Positions 21,990-33,047 are shown, counted from the first letter of the stretch. The stretch is DNA of 64,000 bases from Metallyticus violacea (GCA_030762175.1 CM060843.1:31034001-31098000), one strand, 5' to 3'. The notes: generated by a model from the letters alone, not told the origin. Made by a program: numbers and translations.

Positions 21990-22288
21990 TTTATTTACTT
22001 ATTTGGTTTATTTACAAATGTTCTTTTAACATCCCAGGTAATCAGTGTCCCATTTGATTCAGGATGTAAAACAGCTGATACTTTGCTCAGAGATCTCTTC
22101 TTTCAGCCTTCAGGTTCTTTTACATGCTGTAAGGACCCAAGAGCTTTACTTCTAAAGGAAGCCATATTTAGGATGTTTACACTTAAAAAAAAAAAGCATT
22201 AACTCTGGCCAGTATTGAACCCACGATCTTGGATCTATGAAGAAAGTGTGTATGTGTGTACTAACAGACCACCATGACTGACTCTTTA
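21990..22288 (-). repeat. SINE-1 copy, diverged
   Basis: Reverse copy: AACATCCCAGGTAATCAGTG, CTTTGCTCAGAGATCTC, AAGGAAGCCATA and a decayed tRNA-like head at the right (GGTTCAATACTGGCCAGAG in reverse sense). It lies about 110 bp from a VPS8 exon. Confidence 0.8.
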
Positions 22289-22398
22289 AAAAACAATTAC
22301 ACTGCCTATAACTTCTTACTGTATCTTGAAATATATGCATAAAATACATGTATAATTAATTTAGATTTCACTACAGAAATATCTTTAAAATCTTTTAC

Positions 22399-22579
22399 CT
22401 GAATATTATCCGAGATCTGTTTTTCTACTTTAAAGCGATCATTTGAATGAGTATAAATGAGCAAAATATTACGAAGGTATGAAAAAACTTGAGGTTTCCT
22501 CAAAGGATCACGAAGGTAGCAGTTAAGTATTTTATCATATTCTCTTCTTTGCTCATATAGCAATTCACAAACCCTGTAA
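22399..22579 (-). CDS. VPS8: VPS8 internal exon (fourth visible)
   Basis: A 181-nt exon. The acceptor is the TTCTCCAG before TTACAGGG; the nearby TTACAG is rejected because only the first choice completes the Phe codon left by the 29035-28794 exon and gives continuous VPS8 protein. It encodes about 60 residues including VCELLYEQRREYDKILNCYL and RDPLRKPQVFSYL, alpha-solenoid sequence highly characteristic of VPS8. The donor is CAG/GTAAAAG and the exon ends in phase 0. A SINE-1 lies just downstream and a transposase relic just upstream in gene sense. Confidence 0.94.
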
Positions 22580-22649
22580 CTGGAGAAAAAAAAATTAATA
22601 GTTAGTAAAGCGTCATATAATTTTAAAAATTAGGTTATGCTACTCATAC

Positions 22650-22990
22650 CTTGGTGTAGGAGAAGTATGATGATCTCATAAAAATGCTGTAAGGGGTTGC
22701 CATTAGTATCAATGCATGCCTGCACATGCCTCTTCTCCATGTTACAGAAGGTATTCACCAACACATTGGGACTTACAGCTATAATTTTCTACCAATTTTT
22801 TTTCTTGCAGTTTCATGAGTGTCCATGGCTTTTGTGGTATTTTCCCCTTCAGCATGCCCCTTAGGAAGAAATCCAGGGGTAAGGTCACACATCCCTGGTG
22901 GCCTAAGTCTTTTATAAATGACACAATCTTCAAAGAAGAAAATAATTCCAGCTTGCTAACATTGGAGTTGTGGCAGGTGGCACCCACCAA
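22650..22990 (-). pseudogene. Tc/IS630-like transposase C-terminal relic
   Basis: Minus-strand pieces: LGHQGCVTLPLDFFLRGMLK, corresponding to the WPPRSPDLTPLDFFLWG motif with several residues lost, then IPQKPWTLMKLQEK, and MEKRHVQACIDTNGNPLQHF, the C-terminal RxxxCIxxNGxHxxHL end of these transposases. Truncated and frameshifted. Confidence 0.6.
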
Positions 22991-23068
22991 TCTTCTGAAA
23001 ACAGCCATTAAAGAATATACAAATAAGTTGGTATTAGGTGACACTAAACTTCACTAACTGATTAATTC

Positions 23069-23116
23069 ATCAGAACATGTTTCAAGAGCATTCCCTCTCA
23101 TCATTAGCTGGGGACC
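23069..23116 (-). ncRNA. hammerhead-like motif (P3, left arm)
   Basis: CTAATGA (core G5 to A), extra T, stem II GAGAG..GCTCTT, GAAA, ACATGT palindrome. CAG before the core can pair with CTG after the palindrome (stem I). Confidence 0.55.
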
Positions 23117-23900
23117 AACTAACGCTGACAGATAACAAAGTGACCTCAGGTGGTTCGAATAAGTAATGAAACAAGAGGTCCATTGGTGGGATGTCAAAGT
23201 TCATAACAAAATGTTTATTTTTTAAAACACAAATCTTTTCCCATATTGCCAATTCCTTGGGATTGTTGGTAGCTTTCAAAGTTTGGCTTCTTTCTTCATA
23301 AGTCCAAAAATGGTCGGCAACTGCTGATTTATTTACCTGTTTATATCTTACATTCTTGAAGTGTTCTTTGGTCCTTGCTTCCAAATTTCTTATTGTTTTG
23401 CCTACATATGTCTGGTCATAATCCAAAAATATATCTGATACACTCCTGCCTTTTTGCTGGGTGGAATAACATCTTTTATGGTGTTGTTCAGAAGATTTCT
23501 GATGCTAAATTTATTTTGTGCTGCCAACACAATATCACATATTTTAAAAACCAAGTCCTTCTTGATTGTAGAGAGAGTGGTTATGTTTTTAATATCTTTT
23601 TTGTCTTTTAAAATGTCTGATCTTTTCAACTAATGAACTCCTGAATCCACTGTTGAGGGCAGTCTTGATGATGTAATGATATTCCGCTGTACATTCTTCT
23701 TTGTTGAGTAGGTTGTTTACCAATCTATGAGCAAGGCTGTTTATAATGGCATATTGGTGTGGTTTAGGATTGAAATTGTTATTCTTTATATGATTATCTG
23801 TATGTGTGGGTTTACTATATATGCCAAACGAAATTATGTTGTTTCTCCAGTATATTTTTAGGTCTAGGAAGGGCAAACAATCTTCCTCCTCCAATTCCAT
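23082..23900 (-). pseudogene. PLE protein with linker and GIY-YIG nuclease (P3)
   Basis: Three overlapping frame pieces: 23900-23589 (LPFLDLKIYWRNN, PKPHQYAIINSLAHRLVN), 23629-23402 (DIKNITTLSTIKKDLVFK, NKFSIRNLL, KKAGVYQI) and 23426-23082 (DQTYVGKTIRNLEARTKEH, LAIWEKICVLKN). Together they cover the RT end, linker and nuclease in normal order. Two frameshifts disrupt it: a stop after RQKRY near 23590, and a break within the nuclease. Confidence 0.8.
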
Positions 23901-24184
23901 AGTGAAATTAATACTTTGATCTTGCAGATTAAGTAATTTTGGGGCATTCTCTGTTTGTTTTTTGGTACTATTGCCATTTTGTGATCCACATAAGGAAATT
24001 TTGCTTTAAAGGTGAGTGGAAATGCCTTTGCAATGTGTGTTTCTATTGTACTCGTTAATAAATTTGCTAGGAATGGAGAAGGGGATTACCCATAGCTAAG
24101 CTGAGGGAGTTACCCATAGCTAAGCTAAGAGATTTGTTGGTAAATTTTCCCACTGAACATAAAAAAGGTTTTGGTTATACACTG

Positions 24185-24362
24185 CCCTGAACAGTGGATT
24201 CAGCAGTGCATTAGTTGATAAGATCAGACATTTTAAAAGACAAAAAAGATATTAAAAACACAACCACTCTCTCCACGATAAAGAAGGACTTGGTTTTTAA
24301 AAAAATGTGACTTTGTGTTGGCAGCACTAAATAAATTTAGCATCAGAAATCTTCTGCACAAC
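24185..24362 (+). mobile_element. PLE family P3, plus-strand arm, first part
   Basis: It repeats, inverted, the sequence of about 23660-23480 (AAGATCAGACATTTTAAAAG) with scattered substitutions. It is interrupted at 24363 by the insertion of the P2 element and resumes at 26468. Confidence 0.8.
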
Positions 24363-24425
24363 ACCATAAAAGATACTTCAACTCATGTATACACATTCTT
24401 ACACTAACTCCATTCACTTACTCTT

Positions 24426-24469
24426 AAGTAAGACGCGTTTCGGGAGAATCTCTCCCATCTTCAGTTGCT
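24426..24469 (-). ncRNA. hammerhead-like motif (P2, left arm)
   Basis: On the minus strand: CTGAAGA (full CUGANGA core), extra T, stem II GGGAGA/TCTCCC, CGAAA, then a self-complementary stem III block carrying ACGCG/CGCGT and TCTTAC. Confidence 0.65.
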
Positions 24470-25205
24470 GACTGAACCTCTGCTATTTGAAAATATGGCT
24501 GGACAAACTGCTGTTCCTGTGGTGGCCTCTGTTGGTTGAAGTAGGAAGTCGCTGAGCTCGTCTATGGGGGGAAATTCGAAATTCATTAGGCTTTGTTTAT
24601 TTTTCAATATGAAAATTCTTTCCCAAGTGGACAACTCCAAAGGGCTGTGAAGATGTTTCAACAGCTTTATTCCCGGTTTTATTTCATGATTTTTGGTCCA
24701 AAAGTGAGCTGCCACTGCTGATTTATCCACCTGTTTGAATCGAATGTTTCTAAAATGTTCTTTCCTTCGAATTTCCAGATTTCTTTTTGTTTTTCCTATG
24801 TAGCTCTGTTCACAATCTGCACATTTTATTTCATAAATTCCTGATTTCTGTTCTGGTGGTATGGGGTCTTTTAGAGTGCAACCTAACAAATTCTTGATGT
24901 TGTATCTGTTCCTTGGGGCTAAAATTATTCCATGTTCTTTGAAGATTTTTTTGAACTTGTTGTGGTAAATTGGATGGTATGTGAAACTTTTGAATTTGAA
25001 TTCTTCTTTTATATTTTTCAATGTGGAAACTTCCCTTATCTCTTTTTGTCTTTTTGATTTTTTGATCATTTTTATCACCGTGTCCTTATTAAAACCATTC
25101 TTTATAGCTGTCTGTATTATTTGTTTATATTCCATTTTGTATTCTGCTTTTGTGAGTGGAATATTCATCAATCTGTGTGCCAAACTGTAAAAAATTGCAT
25201 ATTTA
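24461..25205 (-). CDS. PLE linker plus GIY-YIG nuclease, left arm (P2)
   Basis: Open through about 245 residues. The sequence is essentially the same as the C-terminal part of the right-arm protein; a visible difference is HSPLELSTWE against HNPLELSTWE. It starts in LAHRLMNIPLTKAEYKMEYK, runs through the linker (FTYHPIYHNKFKKIFK) to GIYEIKCADCEQSYIGKTKR and the LSTWERIFIL glutamate block. It is cut at the inversion junction near 25205, so it has no RT domain and no native start. Confidence 0.88.
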
Positions 25206-25207
25206 GC

Positions 25208-26329
25208 TTCAACAACAAATATTACCAACAAGTTTCAGGCCTGGCTATGGGAAACCCTTTGTCACCTTTTCTAGCAGAATTATTCATGAGCTCATTTGAA
25301 ATACACATCACAAAAGCCTTCCCTTTAATTTTCAAGTCATGGTATAGGTATGTGGATGACATTTTTGCAATAGTACCAAAGAAACTGTCAACAGATGCCC
25401 TGAAACTTCTTAATTTGCAACATAAATCCATACAATTTACTATAGAAGAAGAAAGAAATGGGTGGCTACCATTTTTAGATTTAAAAATTATAAGAAATGG
25501 AGATGGTTTAAATTTTGGAATTCACAGAAAAGAAACACATACAGAAAACTACATTAAAAATAAGAGTTATAACCCCATTCCACATAAATATGCAATTTTT
25601 TACAGTTTGGCACACAGATTGATGAATATTCCACTCACAAAAGCAGAATACAAAATGGAATATAAACAAATAATACAGACAGCTATAAAGAATGGTTTTA
25701 ATAAGGACACGGTGATAAAAATGATCAAAAAATCAAAAAGACAAAAAGAGATAAGGGAAGTTTCCACATTGAAAAATATAAAAGAAGAATTCAAATTCAA
25801 AAGTTTCACATACCATCCAATTTACCACAACAAGTTCAAAAAAATCTTCAAAGAACATGGAATAATTTTAGCCCCAAGGAACAGATACAACATCAAGAAT
25901 TTGTTAGGTTGCACTCTAAAAGACCCCATACCACCAGAACAGAAATCAGGAATTTATGAAATAAAATGTGCAGATTGTGAACAGAGCTACATAGGAAAAA
26001 CAAAAAGAAATCTGGAAATTCGAAGGAAAGAACATTTTAGAAACATTCGATTCAAACAGGTGGATAAATCAGCAGTGGCAGCTCACTTTTGGACCAAAAA
26101 TCATGAAATAAAACCGGGAATAAAGCTGTTGAAACATCTTCACAACCCTTTGGAGTTGTCCACTTGGGAAAGAATTTTCATATTGAAAAATAAACAAAGC
26201 CTAATGAATTTCGAGTTTCCCCCCATAGACGAGCTCAGCGACTTCCTACTTCAACCAACAGAGGCCACCACAGGAACAGCAGTTTGTCCAGCCATATTTT
26301 CAAATAGCAGAGGTTCAGTCAGCAACTGA
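25208..26329 (+). CDS. PLE RT C-terminal part plus GIY-YIG nuclease (P2)
   Basis: Open for about 374 residues after the junction; an ATG at 25121 lies in antisense arm sequence and is not a natural start. It holds RT motif B (SGLAMGNPLSPFLAELFMS), motif C (YRYVDDIFAIVP, YVDD at 25349-25360), the LPFLDLKI block, the linker, and GIY-YIG: GIYEIKC at 25949, QSYIGKTKRNLEIRRKEH, and a late glutamate in LSTWERIFIL. The N-terminal RT motifs are missing, so it is 5'-truncated by the inverted arm. It is free of stops and the best preserved PLE ORF here together with P4. Confidence 0.9.
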   Translation, partial: FNNKYYQQVSGLAMGNPLSPFLAELFMSSFEIHITKAFPLIFKSWYRYVDDIFAIVPKKLSTDALKLLNLQHKSIQFTIEEERNGWLPFLDLKIIRNGDGLNFGIHRKETHTENYIKNKSYNPIPHKYAIFYSLAHRLMNIPLTKAEYKMEYKQIIQTAIKNGFNKDTVIKMIKKSKRQKEIREVSTLKNIKEEFKFKSFTYHPIYHNKFKKIFKEHGIILAPRNRYNIKNLLGCTLKDPIPPEQKSGIYEIKCADCEQSYIGKTKRNLEIRRKEHFRNIRFKQVDKSAVAAHFWTKNHEIKPGIKLLKHLHNPLELSTWERIFILKNKQSLMNFEFPPIDELSDFLLQPTEATTGTAVCPAIFSNSRGSVSN

Positions 26330-26364
26330 AGATGGGAGAGATTCTCCCGAAATGCGTCTTACTT
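26321..26364 (+). ncRNA. hammerhead-like motif (P2, right arm)
   Basis: CTGAAGA core intact, extra T, stem II GGGAGA/TCTCCC with loop GAT, CGAAA, ATGCGT then C, TTAC. Best-preserved core in the window together with the P1 left-arm copy at 49.5 kb. Confidence 0.7.
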
Positions 26365-26467
26365 AAGAGTAAGTGAATGGAGTTAGTGTAAGAATGTGTA
26401 TACATGAGTTGAAGTAGATTGCCACTCCATTGTCAACAGCTTCGTAAGTACAAGACCATAAAAGATA

Positions 26468-26940
26468 TTATTCCACCCAGAAAAAAGGCAGGAGTGTACC
26501 AGATAGATTGTTTGGATTGTGACCAGACATATGTAGGCAAAACAGTAAGAAATTTGGAAGCAAGGACCAAAGAACACTTCAGGAATGACAGATATAAACA
26601 GGTAAATAAATCAGCAGTTGCAGATCATTTTTGAACTTATGAAGAAAGAAGCCAAACTGTTGAAAGCTACCAACAATCCCAAGGTATTGGCAATATGGGA
26701 AAAAGATTTATGTTTTAAAAAATAAACATTGTGTTATGAACTTTGACATCCCACCAATGGACTTCTTGTTTTATTTATTACTGGAACCACCAGAGGTCAC
26801 TTCGTCACTGTCAGCATTAGTTGGTCTCCAGTTAATGATGAGAGCGAATGCTCTTGAAACATGTTCTGATGAATTAATCAGTTATTGAAGTTTAGTGCTA
26901 TCTTATACCAACTTATTTGTATATTTAATAAACTTCACTG
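26468..26940 (+). mobile_element. PLE family P3, plus-strand arm, second part
   Basis: It resumes P3 after the nested P2: KKAGVYQIDCLDCDQTYVGK and NLEARTKEHFRNDRYKQVNK, ending at a stop in ADHF*. Further frame pieces (LAIWEKDLCFKK) follow, then a hammerhead-like motif and the terminus AAACTTCACTGTTTC at about 26930. The 3' portion mirrors 22995-23240. Confidence 0.8.
26825..26870 (+). ncRNA. hammerhead-like motif (P3, right arm)
   Basis: Degraded core (TTAATGA), extra T, stem II GAGC/GCTC, TTGAAA, ACATGT. CAG...CTG stem I is still possible. Confidence 0.45.
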
Positions 26941-26943
26941 TTT

Positions 26944-28002
26944 CTAACTTCTTTTAAATTTACACCCATTACAGAATGTATCCTCCAACTGATACACCAT
27001 GCAGACTGTAGCATTCACCATCAAATTGAAGATGATGGGACAAATAATCCACTGCACAATAGAGCACATCATGCCCCAAATTTTTACATTATGAAGAGGT
27101 ATCTCATGCAGATTTTGTGAATTGATATGCCCAGTTTTTATAGGTGGAATGACAAAGGGTTGAAACCAATGACAGTAATTGAGTCCTTTCTGTTCATTTA
27201 CAAAATTTGTTGAATTGTGCATGTGTCAAATCCCTCATTTCCTGTGACAGTTCATGAAAGGACTCCTGCAGTAAAAGCTGTAGCCATATTTTTCAACTCC
27301 GGAGCCATTGCTTCTGGCAGATTCAAATGTTCTCCTTCTTGAACATGGTATTACGGTTTCCAGTTTCTTCACTAAATATTAAATGAAAGATTTGTGTTCA
27401 AAGTTCAAACTTCATAATAAAATGTCTTTGGCGCTTCTTTATAAATGCAGTTTTCTAGTGTGTGTAACAATAAATACCAATTTTTCCACTATATATATCC
27501 ATTCATTCTGTGCTGAATCAAAGGTTGATTCAGTTAAGCAACCTGTGATTCAGTTATTCTTTCTTTTTCGGCAAGATTCCTTTTCACCAGCACTAGTTAT
27601 GCTCAATGTAAAGTGCATGGGCCTGGACTATTACTATACATCACAATTTCCTCTGTAGAAGATTATGACACACCATAGGAAAAGGAATTTAGCTCAAACC
27701 TCCTGGGAGACTTTCCAAAGGCCCTGAATGTGGAATTTCTAGAAGAATCCATGGATAAGACATCAAGTGACTTCAAAGAGATTGATTTAAAGAGTATTAC
27801 ATGAACATCAATCTCAGCAGTAGGTAGTCTGTGAAGGATGATCCAGCAGAATAACTGGATGCCTTATCCATGTGGATCCAAACCTTTTGAGTGACACCAC
27901 CATGCAGCTGAGAAACATTTTCATCAAAAATGGAGTCCAAGACATTCTTCATGTGCTCCATTTCTTTTTCATTTTTTTGCACTTGATCTTCAGTTGGAAA
28001 CC
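26944..28002 (-). pseudogene. Tc/IS630-like transposase relic(s)
   Basis: The block at 27222-26944 holds PLHNVKIWGMMCSIVQWIIC and PIIFNLMVNA, the VGVWCAI/GPIFF segment just after the first catalytic aspartate. The block at 27982-27480 holds KVWIHMDKASSYSAGSSFTDYL, the second catalytic-Asp region (HxDxAxxHT type), then readable shifted pieces ending in an IEHN C-terminus. They may be two different elements, because their order on the minus strand does not fit one protein. Confidence 0.6.
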
Positions 28003-28790
28003 CATTCTTCTAGAACTAAATTATATGATTCATACACAACTTGCTAATGGTGAGACCCTCTCTTTATAGTTTTATAATAATTGACAACTAGCATCAAAAG
28101 TCCAATAATGTACCCGTACCACAAATCCACAATCTTATGGCATTTTCACCAACTCTTACATACAACTATGCTAACAACTCCAGGTTCACATGATACTGTC
28201 ACAAGAATGCATATATGTGCTAAAATAGCCATAGCAGACAAATCATTCAAGTTTGTCCAAGTTTAACTGGAGTAATTCTTCACGCATACTTTATGCTCAT
28301 AAGATAAAGATATAATGACTGCTAACAATCCCATAATTACAGTACATTTAGATGTGTAACACTACTGCTGAGGACAGCAAACATGCAATCAGTTTTACTG
28401 GCATGTGCACAAAAGGGTTAGACAGTGGTGCCACCACTTGTATACTTCTATATCCATGCTTCTCATACACCAAGATATATCCATGTTTTATTTTACTGAA
28501 TTATGTTCTATGGAAAAAGTAGGGACAGAGAAGCAAGTGAAAAATGCAATATATTTCCTTTTGGAATGAGTTACTATACAAATTAATAATTATATTAATT
28601 TTTATGCACAAATACTTTTCTTACTTGAATACAATGATAAAAATCATAAATTTGATAAAAAACTATTTTTATAAATGTTAATGAATTCAATAGTATGTCA
28701 AATTGTTATGCCAACAAGTAATAGGTTAATACAGTCAAACATTGTCAATTACTTTAAAAATTATAACTAAGGAAGCAGCATCAGTACACT
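28003..28790. other. no gene recognised
   Basis: AT-rich VPS8 intron adjacent to the 28794 donor. Only short ORFs are present. Confidence 0.5.
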
Positions 28791-28793
28791 TAC

Positions 28794-29035
28794 AAAGAAG
28801 ATTTGTCTGCTAATATTAAGAGTTTATCTTGATCATAATGAGCTAGGCCACCTGCTCGCATCAGCTCCAGCAGTGCTTGTTGACGCTCTTCATGGTGCCC
28901 CATGGTAGTGGAACTATTATCTGCAGTAAGAAATTCCACTACTTGTTCAAACAGCTGGCGTTCTACATGAAGACTACACCATGGTTTTGCCAATTGCCGG
29001 GCCAAAAATGTGAACAATGATCCAACTTGACTAGG
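28794..29035 (-). CDS. VPS8: VPS8 internal exon (third visible)
   Basis: A 242-nt exon with acceptor TTTTTTTATAG and donor TT/GTAAGTG. It starts in phase 0 with Pro-Ser-Gln-Val-Gly and ends two bases into a Phe codon completed by the 22579-22399 exon. The 80 residues include SLFTFLARQLAKPWCSLHVE, a FEQVVEFL block and RQQALLELMRAGGLAHYDQD, hallmarks of the VPS8 solenoid. A Ser/Thr-rich short loop (NSSTTMGHHEE) lies where VPS8 proteins vary in length. No in-frame stops. CORVET function is inferred from family membership. Confidence 0.94.
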
Positions 29036-29199
29036 CTATAAAAAAAAGAGCATATTTTCTAATACACATGCTTTATTATAAATGCTAAATTGTCATTGCA
29101 ACTCACACACACACACATCATATATATAGGAGATTGTAGTTGATATATAATATTAGCCCCAAGCTGCATCTGGCATTTAAATTTTATTTTATAAACTTG

Positions 29200-29440
29200 C
29201 TGCTTTTAGTATAATATTTTAATTTAATACAATTCAATCTAGGCATTACAGACCTCTGTGGGCCTTAACCTCCCTTAATTTTTGCCTCCATTCATTCCTG
29301 TCTAAGGGTTTTCTTCTCCATATCCTATTTCCAATAATTGTGACACATCCTTCCTTAACACATCTTGCATCTATTCTTTGGTGCTCCTTTTGGCCTGGTC
29401 TTGTAGAATTTACAATCTAATATCTTTTTAGGTCAGTGCT
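29200..29440 (-). pseudogene. LINE C-terminal fragment
   Basis: On the minus strand the pieces EWRQKLREVKAHRGL and a preceding KRSTKEWIQDVLRKDVS-like stretch resemble the common end of RTE/I-type LINE proteins (W..xV..A..HxGL). It then runs to an ATTGAATTG-type AT-rich end. Short and decayed. Confidence 0.35.
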
Positions 29441-29779
29441 CAGTAATCCCACCTCCTTATGGTGCACCTGGATAAAGCTAAGCAGAATACAGCCATGTCA
29501 GCTTCCCAAGATGTACCACACAGTAAGTCACAAATTGAAATATTATTACGTAAATTAATGTACATATCTTTGTAATTCTTGAAGCTAATATTGATAATGA
29601 TAAAGAGAAGTTTTATAACTTTAAAATCTACAATGTATATTGTCACATAAACATCAATAAGTGGCATGTAGGAGTCAGAAACTCCCTTATAAGTAAAACA
29701 TCTACACTGAAAACCATGAACTCCACAGACTATGCTGAAATCACTCGGCCAGAAGTGTGGGAAAATAAAGGAAGAAAAA

Positions 29780-31210
29780 AAAATTAATTGGGTATATACA
29801 GTCCCCAACTAAATCTTGATTTAATAGAAGTTAAACAAAATACCCTAATAATAGGAGACCTAAATGGGCATTCAAAACATTGGGGATACAATTCAATAGC
29901 AAAATGCAGTAGCAAAATGATTGAAGAATTTTTGGAAGCAAATGCAGTCAATTTAATATACAAAAGCAATGACCCCAAAACTTTTATTCACTATACTTAA
30001 CAAATCCTGATATGGTGATTGCCTTTCCAGACATTGCAAATCATACCATTAGAAGAATATTGGAAGATATAGGTAGTGGCCATATAGTGATCATAATTGA
30101 AACCATCCAATCATAAACAAGTCATATAAAAGCTAGTCAACTGAAGAGATGGAATTTCCAAAAGTAGACTGCGTACTTTTCAAAAGCTGTTAATATCTTT
30201 AGAAATTTGAAGATATTAAGATGGAGGAAAGTCCACTTAAACTATTCAACAAAATTAACAAAAAACTGATTAATGTTGCAAAAATAACAATACCCAGGGA
30301 AAAGGGTATTAGGTACAAACCTTTTTGGAAACACAGATTAACTGCATTAAACAAAATATAGCAGAAGCAAAAAAGACCCTAACTTAATGAGAAATTGGAG
30401 AAAAAAACTGCATTTCTAAACAGATAAATAAAAAATGTGTCATTTAATAATTTAAACAATGCCCCAGAAACACAACAAGAATCTCTTATTATTAATAACA
30501 AGTCGTCATTCATGACACAGACAAAGCCAACAGATTCGTCACTCATAAAATTGCTCATAAATTGAATAGAGATATTGGGAAATTAAACAAAACATTAAAA
30601 AGGCATAAGTCTGAGGCATTTGCAGGCCAATAACATCCATTTTATGGGGACTTTACAATTCAAGAACTCAACCAAGCAATATTATCTCTAAAGAACAAAA
30701 AGATCGAAAAAATTCATAATGAATATATCAAGAATTTAGGGTACTGGCACTACTGAAAATATTCGACAAGATCTGGAACAGTAAAGATAACATTCCTGTT
30801 ATATGAAAAAAAGCCATAATCATTCCAATTAAGAAGACAAACCAGCAGGGGAGTTGGACAGATATAGGCCTATATCCTTAACTCAGAACTTGCTAAAACA
30901 ATGGAGAAAATGGTCACTACAAGATTAACTTATCTGGAATCTCAAAATCTCCTTTCAGACTATCAAGCAGGTTTCTCAGAAAGCAATATTCAACAATTTA
31001 ATAATTCAACAGTTAACACAGGATATTAAAAATGCCATCAACAAAAGAAAAACAGTGCATACTCATTACTTCAAAAATGCCTTCAACAACATATGGACAG
31101 AGAAGCTTATTTATAAGATGAGTAGTATTGGGATAAGAGGAAACATGTTGATACGATTTGTGGATCTATAATCTCAAAGGTACACCTTTGACAAAAAAGA
31201 ATTCATCTCT
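29780..31210 (+). pseudogene. LINE endonuclease-to-RT relic
   Basis: 29788-30000 is open and holds NTLIIGDLNGHSKHWGYNS, the GDxNxHxxxWG motif of APE-type LINE endonucleases. Further downstream broken frames give FTIQELNQAILSLKNKK, ELAKTMEKMVTTRL and LLSDYQAGFSESNI, the early RT motifs (motif 2/A region, YQAGFR). The order endonuclease then RT is correct, but stops are frequent. A resumed RT piece lies at 32140-32530. Confidence 0.65.
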
Positions 31211-32130
31211 TGAATGCAAAATTCTTCTAAGTCCTACTCATTATTGCCAGTAGTTCACAAGATAACCAGCAAGGCTGTGTGTTCTGCTCTGTAGCAGAGT
31301 GTGCAGTGATGTGATTAAGAGCGCAGGTTCACCTCCTGATATAAAGCAACATTTTTTTAATAAATTATGACAAATAAGTTTTGTAATATTGTTTCCATAC
31401 ACGGCAACTTTAATGTTAACAAATATATATATATATATAAAAAATATTATATTAATTTATTTCAGTATTTGTTCTATATAAATGCAATATGCTGCACAAA
31501 TATTCCCTGCAGATGCAAGAAGGACAAAAAGTGGATTATGAGCACAAATTCTAAGAGCCTTGGTGTTGTAGCCTCTCATCCAAACTACTGTAAAATCTGA
31601 CATCTATACCACAAAGATTGAGGGCAATTATGCATGACATTAATATGTGTTTATTTCTATATGTTTTCACCTTAGAAGATACATTTTCTATTTATGTATT
31701 TATTTAGTTATTTGTAAAGAATGTGTTAGTTTGTGATTAGGTTTTTGTGTGTGCATATGTAATGTCATAAAACTCAAATGGTACATTAAAATATATGATA
31801 TTAAGGTAACATAGTGTTCTACATATACACTTATAAAACCAATAATTAATTAAAAAAATGTTATATGGGGACCAAGGAGCATATGCAGAAGAGCAATTCC
31901 TTCTTAATTGCTCAGCCTCTGCTAGTGTCTAATGTTCTCTTCCCATGAGCTTATGATTGTGACCATTATGTTTACAAAGTACCAAATGCAGTGTGCATTT
32001 GCTGCATGCACTTGTGAATACAGTGTTTATGACTATCTCTAAAGTCCTCAGATCAACACACACAGAATCTGGCAATGACTCATTATTTTTGTTAAAGGGC
32101 TTACATAGCTGTAAAATGAAATAATGTCCT
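31211..32130. other. no gene recognised; (AT)n at about 31422-31440
   Basis: A probable insertion or decayed LINE interval between RT motifs. Nothing was recognised apart from a short AT run. Confidence 0.4.
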
Positions 32131-32139
32131 CTTTAAATG

Positions 32140-32530
32140 GCATACAAATAAAGGAGGGCTTCCACAAGGTGGTGTCTCTAGTCCATGTCTCTTTAATTTT
32201 TCATAGATGACGTCAACAAAATGGGATTGTTTGCAGATGATATTGCCATAGAATTTGCCAAAAAAAAAAAAATTAGCAGAATAAACATCTCAATAAACTA
32301 GAAAATGAAATGAAAAAAAAAATTATTAATACCATGAAAACATAAGCCTCCACCAACAGTATGGAAATAAATACTAAAATGATAGTTTTTCAGCTTTTCA
32401 ATCTTCAACAAATTACAGATGATTTGCAAATTAAAATCAATAATGAACTGCTGCAAGAGAACACATTAAATATCTTGGAATAACTCTTGACAAAAAGCTT
32501 TCCTTTTCTGAATAGAGTGACAATATAACA
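32140..32530 (+). pseudogene. LINE RT relic continuing the 29.8-kb element
   Basis: Pieces GLPQGGVSSPCLFNF-like (about 32155) and KMGLFADDIAIEF (FADD motif C at 32220-32255), followed by a KINSTKMEINTKM-like stretch and ITLDKKLSF. This is the RT core end, in order after the 29.8-31.2 kb relic. Confidence 0.55.
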
Positions 32531-32544
32531 GAGAATGAATAAGA

Positions 32545-33040
32545 ATAACCGCTTATGAGGTTGGATCAGAAAGTAATGCACAATAATTTATTTTACAAAA
32601 AGTTTAATAGGTACTCTAATCATACAACCATAATCCAAGTAGAGATAACATTATGTTAATTGTTAATGAAGTCTAAGCCATATTCATGATTAACATTCCA
32701 AAGAAAATGTATCTAATACCTGTCATAAAATCTGTTATTTATTAGAAGTGCAATTCACAAAACGATAGTGCAAAGTTATTTTTACCTGTGTCTGCAGCTG
32801 AATGCAAGCTGTGCTGTGCCAAGATCAGACATTTGTCATAATAATACACAGTTCCCATGTTGTTGGCTGCTTGGACATCATTAAAAGGCTTTTACATAAG
32901 TAACCAATATATTCAACTTTGCATTAAAACTTAGTTTGAAATTATGAGATCAGTATAAATCAAGATTTTATGTTATTACAGGCTATTGGTGCATCAGTGT
33001 TAATAATTACAATGTGTTAATAAAATGAAGTTTACATACT
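32545..33040. other. possible mariner end near 32556; otherwise empty
   Basis: GGATCAGAAAGTAATGCACA resembles mariner terminal sequence (GGxCxGAAAGTAATGC). No partner inverted repeat was located. The rest is unrecognised. Confidence 0.3.
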
Positions 33041-33047
33041 ATATGAA

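Larger units (their letters stand above)
22995..24130 (-). mobile_element. PLE family P3, minus-strand arm
   Basis: In minus sense it runs from an RT fragment (AMGNPLSPFL-like block and a YVDH-type relic near 23980) through LPFLDLKI, PHQYAIINSLAHRLVN, a linker and a GIY-YIG segment (AGVYQI, then QTYVGKTIRNLEARTKEHF) to a hammerhead-like motif and arm at about 23069-22995. One base-level frameshift splits the nuclease near 23405. Together with the plus-strand arm at 24185-24362 and 26468-26940 it forms a head-to-head inverted pair. Confidence 0.8.
24376..26454. mobile_element. PLE family P2, head-to-head inverted pair nested in P3
   Basis: The 13-bp direct repeat ACCATAAAAGATA (24363-24375 and 26455-26467) is its target-site duplication, and the P3 sequence is continuous across it. 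The left arm (24376 to about 25205, minus sense) and right arm (about 25590-26417, plus sense) are nearly identical inverted copies of the nuclease half and 3' region. The right arm alone continues back into the RT and forward into an extra terminus of about 37 bp (CATTGTCAACAGCTTCGTAA). The arms' near identity implies a recent insertion. Confidence 0.9.

Noticed and set aside
22565..22579. Alternative acceptor TTACAG for the fourth VPS8 exon
   Set aside because: It would remove six bases and destroy the Phe-Tyr-Arg-Val continuity; TTCTCCAG gives the correct phase.
25121..25207. Start codon of a 402-residue PLE protein at 25121
   Set aside because: The first codons are antisense sequence of the left arm read through the inversion junction. 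The real protein is 5'-truncated.
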